DNA of 9,275 nt from a candidate division WWE3 bacterium. Its GTDB lineage: Bacteria; Patescibacteriota; WWE3; 2-01-FULL-39-13. Numbering within the stretch: position 1 is the stretch's first letter; the number at the start of each line of letters is the position of its first letter. The translations under genes were made by a program, and so were the position numbers. The notes below the pieces were generated by a model. That model was not told the DNA's origin and did not search any database. It saw only the letters and a list, made by a program, of their open reading frames with translations. Where the stretch lies: NCBI GenBank assembly GCA_027002375.1, contig JALWZX010000002.1, positions 1 to 9,275 of the forward strand. The letters are read 5' to 3'. Below, in pieces: positions 4,975-9,275 of the stretch.

Positions 4975-5682
4975 ATGGAATCAAAAGAATTACAAACCGA
5001 AGTAGAAAATATTTTAAATAAGATTTTTGAGGAAATGGGCGTAAATGCTGAATTAGAATTTGTGCCACAAGAAAAGGAAAACACTTATTTAAAGGTTAAA
5101 ATAACGTCAGAAGATGCAAATTTATTAATCGGATACCATGGGGAAACTTTGAATTCGTTACAACATATTGTAAATGTAATGTTGTATAAGAAGTTTGAGG
5201 AACCTGGCGGTGTGCTGTTAGATATCGAAGGGTATCGAGAAGAGAGAGAAAGAAAGTTGTTAGAAGTGGCAGAGAACGCTGTTTCTAAAGCGCGATTTTT
5301 AGATAAATCTATTGCTTTGTACCCAATGAATAGCTACGAAAGAAAGGTTGTTCATGAATATGTGTCGAGTCAAAATGGTGTTGTGTCTGAATCTGAGGGT
5401 GACGGAGCTGGTAGAAGGGTTATTATTACGCCAGTTGATGGTGACGTGAAGAGTGGTGAGAATGATGGTGGCGAAGTTAGTGGTGATGCAGGTGATGAGG
5501 GTATTATGGTAGGTGAAAGTGGCACAAAGGGTAACGGGAATGACGAAGATACTGGTAATTACGACGCTGATAATAACAGTACAGTCGATGATAGCACGGA
5601 TGATAACGATGAAGTAGGTGATAGTGCAAGTGACAACGACACGACTGATATGGGAGAAGATTTTAACTATAGTGAAGAATAA
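4975..5682 (+). CDS. jag: KhpB/Jag-type RNA-binding protein (KH + R3H) with acidic tail
   Basis: A 235-residue relative of SpoIIIJ-associated protein Jag/KhpB, an RNA-binding regulator of cell division and envelope genes in other bacteria. A KH-type II domain covers about 30-90 with the GxxG loop GYHG (53-56); the R3H domain (about 95-152) has MNSYERKVVHEYV with Arg123-x3-His127 and ends with RRVIITP. The N-terminal Jag domain of Firmicutes forms is missing. From about residue 155 an unusual 80-residue tail is about one third Asp/Glu with only two Lys and no Arg, otherwise Gly, Asn, Ser and Thr; it is probably disordered. The gene begins 22 bp after yidC and shares the start context TTTAATATTATG, so the two are likely co-transcribed. 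Confidence 0.93.
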   Translation: MESKELQTEVENILNKIFEEMGVNAELEFVPQEKENTYLKVKITSEDANLLIGYHGETLNSLQHIVNVMLYKKFEEPGGVLLDIEGYREERERKLLEVAENAVSKARFLDKSIALYPMNSYERKVVHEYVSSQNGVVSESEGDGAGRRVIITPVDGDVKSGENDGGEVSGDAGDEGIMVGESGTKGNGNDEDTGNYDADNNSTVDDSTDDNDEVGDSASDNDTTDMGEDFNYSEE

Positions 5683-5750
5683 TTTTTGGCTTATGGTTTT
5701 AAGAATCGTATTTGATATTTGGTGGAAATTATGGATTTAGCAAGGAGATT

Positions 5751-5768
5751 ACAAGTTAATTAACTTGT
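5751..5768. promoter_or_regulatory. 18-bp perfect palindrome upstream of dnaN
   Basis: ACAAGTTAATTAACTTGT is fully self-complementary with no spacer. It lies 63 bp before the dnaN ATG and upstream of the TATAGT box at 5803. A perfect palindrome of this length suggests a binding site for a dimeric repressor or activator; it could also form part of a terminator for jag, but a stem with no loop and only short T runs afterwards argues against that. Confidence 0.4.
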
Positions 5769-5802
5769 TTGTCGTAATGTTTTTTGCAGTGAGAATTTTT
5801 GA

Positions 5803-5808
5803 TATAGT
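5803..5808 (+). promoter_or_regulatory. Candidate dnaN -10 box
   Basis: TATAGT (5 of 6 to consensus) 22 bp before the dnaN ATG would give a leader of about 16 bases. At the expected distance only a T-run is present, so no true -35 box is seen. dnaN may also be read through from jag. Confidence 0.3.
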
Positions 5809-5830
5809 AATTTAGTTTTACCTTTAATTT

Positions 5831-6979
5831 ATGAAATTTACTGTTTTACGAAACAATCTTTTACATGGTTTACAAATAGTTTCAAAAGCTGTTAATACTA
5901 GAAGCCCGTTACCAGTTTTGTCTAATGTTTTGATTAAAACAGAGAAGGGTAGAATTAAGTTAACTACATCTAATTTACACGTAACAATTTCAACATGGTT
6001 GGGTGCTAAGATTGATGATCAGGGGGAATTCACTGTGCCAGCTAAGTTGTTGTTAGAATTTGTTAGTCAACTCACTGATGAGAAAATAGATTTTGAATTG
6101 GAAGGCGCTGTTTTGAATGTTACTACTGAGAAATCAAACGCGCATTTTAGTGGAATAGTAGCTAGTGAATTCCCAGAGATATTAACAGTAGAAGACGGTG
6201 AAAAAATTGATCTTGATGCCGGTGAATTCGCAAAGGCGTTACATCACATTCAATATGTTGTAGCGACAGATGAATCTAGGCCTGAATTAACAGGTGTGTA
6301 TTTAGAGCTTTCTGGTGATAAGTTGGTTTTAGCTGGTACAGATGGGTTTAGAATGGGTGAATATACGATGAAATTATCGCAAAATGTCAAAAATGAGGTT
6401 TCGTGTATTTTGCCAGCGAAATCTTTGGCGGATATTGTTAAGACATTTAGTGCTGAAGTTGAAGGGGGCGATGAGGGTGAAAGTAAAGGCAAAAACGGTA
6501 AAAAGATTTCGCTTCTTATAAACAATGACAGAAATATTGCCGTAGTTTCTATCGAAGACATGACAGCATATGTACGAATGATAGAAGGTCAATACCCTGA
6601 ATACAAAGCGATAATTCCTGATGAATTTGTTACTGAGGTTAAGCTAGCTAAGGATGAATTGGCATCAGGTGTAAAACTTGCAAACATTTTTGCTAGAGAT
6701 AAGGGTAATATGGTTAAATTTGTTGTGAATGACGGGGAAGTCGAAGTTTTATCTCAACCCACAGAAAGTGGTAGTAATTCCACCAAATTAAAAGCAGAAG
6801 TAGAAGGTGATGATTTATCAATAGCATTTAACGCAAGATATTTATTAGAATTTTTCAACAATGTTTCAGGTGACGAGGTTGTTTTTAAAGCAAGCGAGTC
6901 TACAAAGCCTGGCTGGTTTCAAATAGTAGGGCAAGACAATTACTTTTACTTGGTAATGCCAATGAAGGCAAATTGGTAG
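5831..6979 (+). CDS. dnaN: DNA polymerase III sliding clamp, beta subunit
   Basis: A 382-residue beta clamp; two copies form the ring that tethers the replicative polymerase to DNA. Three clamp domains are visible: about 1-120 (opening MKFTVLRNNLLHGLQIVSKAV, RSPLPVLSNVLI), 121-252 (ATDESRPELTGVYLE at 145-159, TDGFRM at 170-175) and 253-382 (GQYPEYKAIIP at 253-263, closing YFYLVMPM). Length is slightly above the usual 365-375. A charged insert (EVEGGDEGESKGKNGKK, about 209-225) in domain II, where homologues have a short loop, accounts for part of this. The gene follows jag after 148 bp and is convergent with the VirB4 gene. No dnaA or recF lies beside it in the window. The start lacks a Shine-Dalgarno sequence and has TTTAATTT directly before ATG. 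Confidence 0.96.
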   Translation: MKFTVLRNNLLHGLQIVSKAVNTRSPLPVLSNVLIKTEKGRIKLTTSNLHVTISTWLGAKIDDQGEFTVPAKLLLEFVSQLTDEKIDFELEGAVLNVTTEKSNAHFSGIVASEFPEILTVEDGEKIDLDAGEFAKALHHIQYVVATDESRPELTGVYLELSGDKLVLAGTDGFRMGEYTMKLSQNVKNEVSCILPAKSLADIVKTFSAEVEGGDEGESKGKNGKKISLLINNDRNIAVVSIEDMTAYVRMIEGQYPEYKAIIPDEFVTEVKLAKDELASGVKLANIFARDKGNMVKFVVNDGEVEVLSQPTESGSNSTKLKAEVEGDDLSIAFNARYLLEFFNNVSGDEVVFKASESTKPGWFQIVGQDNYFYLVMPMKANW

Positions 6980-7003
6980 TTGTTATACTTCAAAGCTTGA
7001 GAC

Positions 7004-7035
7004 ATACCGTGTAAGCCGTCGGTATTTCACTTTTT
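7004..7035 (+). terminator. Candidate terminator after dnaN
   Basis: ATACCG (7004-7009) and CGGTAT (7020-7025) form a 6-bp stem with a 10-base loop, followed by TTCACTTTTTATT. It lies 25 bp after the dnaN stop and abuts the stop codon of the convergent VirB4 gene. On the minus strand the same hairpin lacks a U-run, so it probably serves dnaN. Confidence 0.5.
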
Positions 7036-9275
7036 ATTAACCATAATAGATCCTGACATGTAATGTGGCTTTGCGCCTTTGTGCTTGTCTACTGTGCTGT
7101 ATGGGTTGGGCATTGTCGGCTGTTGTGCGTTAGTTGAATTTGGTTGTTGTTGAGGTTGTTGGTTTGTTGGGTTTGTCGGTTGCTGTGTCGCTTGAGGTTG
7201 TTGAATTGGCGAGTTTGATTTGCTTGTTTGTTGATTTGCATTTTCTGGTTGGTTGTTTAGTGAATTTGAAGATTTAGCATTTTGTTCTGTTGCAGTTGTT
7301 TGTTGTGTAGGTGTAGCTGGTTGTACGTTTTGTATGTTTATTTGATTTGGGTTGGTATTAGCAGTACTTGTTAATTGGTCAACTACTGTTTCTTGTATTT
7401 GTTTTTTTGCTTGTTCGACCTGTTCTTCTAAAGATTTATCTATGGTTTTGAGTTGTTGTTCTTTATCTATTTCTAGCACTTCTTGTGGATTTGTCGTAAT
7501 TAACACGTGTTCTTGTGGCGATGCCTTTACTCTTATCGCAACATGATTTGTACCAGCGAAAAATAGTCCCTCTCCAATACCCGCCGATAGCAAAAAGTTT
7601 CTTTCCCCTTGCGACAGATAAAATACTTCTGCAATTTTATCTATTGCTGCTGGATGCTGCCTTAATAGTATCTGTAACGAAGAATTTGTAACTACAGCTT
7701 TTCCCTGGTCTGATCCTAAAAAGTCGGCAACATCTTGAGATATTGTGGTCAATCCTAAATAATATTTTCTTGAACGTTTTGCGATTGAAAAAACAAACAT
7801 CGCTGAATCCTTGTATTGCATTAATGTCCAAGCTTCATCGAGAACAAGTATTCTTTTCTTTAAGTCGTGTTTTATTTTAGTCCAGATAAAGTCTAGTATC
7901 ATAAACATCGCAATTGGTCTTAAAATGTCTTCTAGATTTCTAATTGAGAATACTGTAAAAGGGTTATCTAGATTCACATTTGTTCTTTGATCAAACACAC
8001 CGGCTAATGAGCCTTTTATATATCTTTCTAGTCTTTCCGCAATTGATTTTGATTCTGGTTCATCCATTGCTAATAGAACTTTATATAAATCTTCCAATAG
8101 CGGCGGTTCGTTTTGTTGAGTTAACGGATCAGGTGTAATGCCCTTTAATTTATAAGTTTCGACTAATGCTCTATCTAATACTGCCGATTCAGCACTATTG
8201 GTTTCTCCTATCATTATCTTAAATAGTGCGTGTAGGCTTAGTATTTTAAGGCTAAGTTGATCTTCTTCTTCCTGAATTAGTGGTAGGTCAAATGGATTAA
8301 TTTTTGCAGGGCTGTTTACACTAAAATCTATGTATTCTCCGTCTAACGCTTCACAGAGTCTTTTATACTCATTTTCTGGATCCAATACGATTGATTCTAC
8401 TCCGAATAACATTGATCGTAAAATTTCTAGCTTCACCATGTAAGATTTGCCAGCACCTGCTTTTGCAAAAACTACTGAATTAGCATTTTCCAATGAAAAT
8501 CTATCAAAAATTATTAGCGATCCATTATGTTTATTTATTCCATACAAAATGCCCTCATTCATCGTTAAGTCACTAGATGTGAATGGAAATGTGGTTGCTA
8601 CTGACGTGGTATCCATGTTTCTTATTACTTTTAATTTGTCTAGACAAACCGGTAATGTTGTTTGAAAGCCTGCTTCCATGTCAAGTGTTGCCTTTTTAGA
8701 TATCAAAGACATTGAACCAAGTGTAGATTCCACCTGATATCCTATACTTCTTAATTCTTCTAACGAATCTGCAGATATGGTTACGTAAAATGAAAAGTGA
8801 AAGAATCTTTCAATTCCCTTAACTAATTGTTCTTGTAGAGATTTTGCGTCTTGTAGTGCAGCTTGAACAGCCGGATCTAATACTTTACCTTTTTCTCTGG
8901 CGATATTTATAGTCGCCTCCATTTCTGCAATTTTTCTTCTTAAGTCATCTAGAACATTTCTAGCATTCATAGGGTAGTAATACATTGAGATTGTTAATGT
9001 ATGATCGAAATTTATTATTGGTTCAAGCCAATTGGCACCAACAAATCTCGGATAACCGGAAATAAATAGTGTTTGATAGTATTTATCACCAATCTTTATG
9101 TAGTTATAATCAACTTCTATTGCACTAGGGGCTATGATGTCTTGAATTCCCATGATTCCCTTTGCGATTTTAGTTTCGCCTGATTCTTGTTCTGTTAACA
9201 ATTGTTTTTGTTTTTTTCTGTTTTTCTTTTCCTGCGCTAAAGCTTTATTAAATTGTTTAGTGTTTTGTTTATTAT
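7027..9275 (-). CDS. VirB4/TraC-like conjugation or type IV secretion ATPase (5' end outside window)
   Basis: At least 749 residues: TTG at 9201 could start a 724-residue protein, but the frame stays open for 24 more codons to the window edge, encoding a K/Q/N-rich stretch, so the true start is probably beyond. Numbering from TTG: an N-terminal VirB4-type domain (about 18-180) includes a coiled segment (85-130); the ATPase has Walker A AKAGAGKS (246-253, Ala in place of the first Gly), Walker B ILVLDEAW (451-458, Asp455-Glu456), ISQD (487-490) and Arg514 in LLRQHP, a likely arginine finger. From about 600 to 702 the tail is rich in Q, N, P and T and surely disordered, then ends in a short conserved-looking YMSGSIMVNKK. 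VirB4/TraC hexamers power type IV secretion or pilus-like machines. Partners are not in the window, so the role is open. Confidence 0.88.
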   Translation of the reverse strand, partial: NKQNTKQFNKALAQEKKNRKKQKQLLTEQESGETKIAKGIMGIQDIIAPSAIEVDYNYIKIGDKYYQTLFISGYPRFVGANWLEPIINFDHTLTISMYYYPMNARNVLDDLRRKIAEMEATINIAREKGKVLDPAVQAALQDAKSLQEQLVKGIERFFHFSFYVTISADSLEELRSIGYQVESTLGSMSLISKKATLDMEAGFQTTLPVCLDKLKVIRNMDTTSVATTFPFTSSDLTMNEGILYGINKHNGSLIIFDRFSLENANSVVFAKAGAGKSYMVKLEILRSMLFGVESIVLDPENEYKRLCEALDGEYIDFSVNSPAKINPFDLPLIQEEEDQLSLKILSLHALFKIMIGETNSAESAVLDRALVETYKLKGITPDPLTQQNEPPLLEDLYKVLLAMDEPESKSIAERLERYIKGSLAGVFDQRTNVNLDNPFTVFSIRNLEDILRPIAMFMILDFIWTKIKHDLKKRILVLDEAWTLMQYKDSAMFVFSIAKRSRKYYLGLTTISQDVADFLGSDQGKAVVTNSSLQILLRQHPAAIDKIAEVFYLSQGERNFLLSAGIGEGLFFAGTNHVAIRVKASPQEHVLITTNPQEVLEIDKEQQLKTIDKSLEEQVEQAKKQIQETVVDQLTSTANTNPNQINIQNVQPATPTQQTTATEQNAKSSNSLNNQPENANQQTSKSNSPIQQPQATQQPTNPTNQQPQQQPNSTNAQQPTMPNPYSTVDKHKGAKPHYMSGSIMVNKK

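Noticed and set aside
5731..5763. Ten-codon frame before dnaN as a leader peptide
   Set aside because: No start context, no codon pattern such as repeated amino acids, and it ends in the palindrome by chance of AT-rich sequence.
6250..6592. Two minus-strand frames inside dnaN
   Set aside because: Antisense to a complete, well-conserved clamp gene.
7352..8665. Short frames within the VirB4 gene on both strands
   Set aside because: All overlap an intact ATPase frame with Walker motifs; they are out-of-frame shadows.
1..9275. CRISPR array, tRNA, rRNA, tmRNA or SRP RNA
   Set aside because: No regularly spaced repeats, no tRNA arm patterns with CCA ends and none of the conserved cores of these RNAs were seen on either strand.

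Overview
The window (roughly one third G+C by eye) looks like a chromosomal segment of a small-genome, AT-rich bacterium, most likely a member of the Candidate Phyla Radiation (Patescibacteria); Saccharibacteria is one possibility, but the phylum cannot be fixed from this sequence. Pointers are a short YidC with no large extracytoplasmic domain, a Jag/KhpB protein without its N-terminal Jag domain, a VirB4/TraC-type ATPase next to housekeeping genes, and start codons without Shine-Dalgarno sequences. TGA acts as a normal stop: rnpA, yidD and the VirB4 gene all end on TGA at sensible family ends, so there is no sign of UGA recoding.

Layout. (1) Positions 1-514 hold the tail of an IS1595/ISXO2-like transposase and its probable terminal repeat, running directly into a peptidase S51 gene that has lost its N-terminal part; this looks like an insertion scar. 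(2) Positions 678-1784 (minus) encode an unrecognised membrane-anchored extracellular protein, divergent from an EamA/DMT permease (1809-2729, plus). (3) Positions 2803-6979 hold the conserved cluster rpmH - rnpA - yidD - yidC - jag - dnaN, all on the plus strand. It joins ribosomal protein L34, the RNase P protein, two membrane-protein insertion factors, an RNA-binding protein and the replication clamp. In many bacteria dnaA lies between these two groups; here jag is followed after 148 bp by dnaN, with no dnaA and no clear DnaA boxes. (4) Positions 7027-9275 (minus) hold a VirB4/TraC-like ATPase convergent with dnaN, with a Q/N/P/T-rich C-terminal tail and its 5' end beyond the window.

The most unexplained DNA is the 315-bp yidD-yidC spacer. 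It holds two IS200/IS605-like palindromes, a long imperfect inverted repeat, a good promoter, and a foldable stretch ending in a hairpin plus U-rich tract. It could be a small RNA gene, a yidC leader/attenuator, or a decayed mobile element. Related palindromes occur in the rpmH-rnpA spacer, and a related 20-bp repeat occurs near position 600, suggesting a dispersed miniature repeat family. Starts of yidC and jag share the identical 12-mer TTTAATATTATG.
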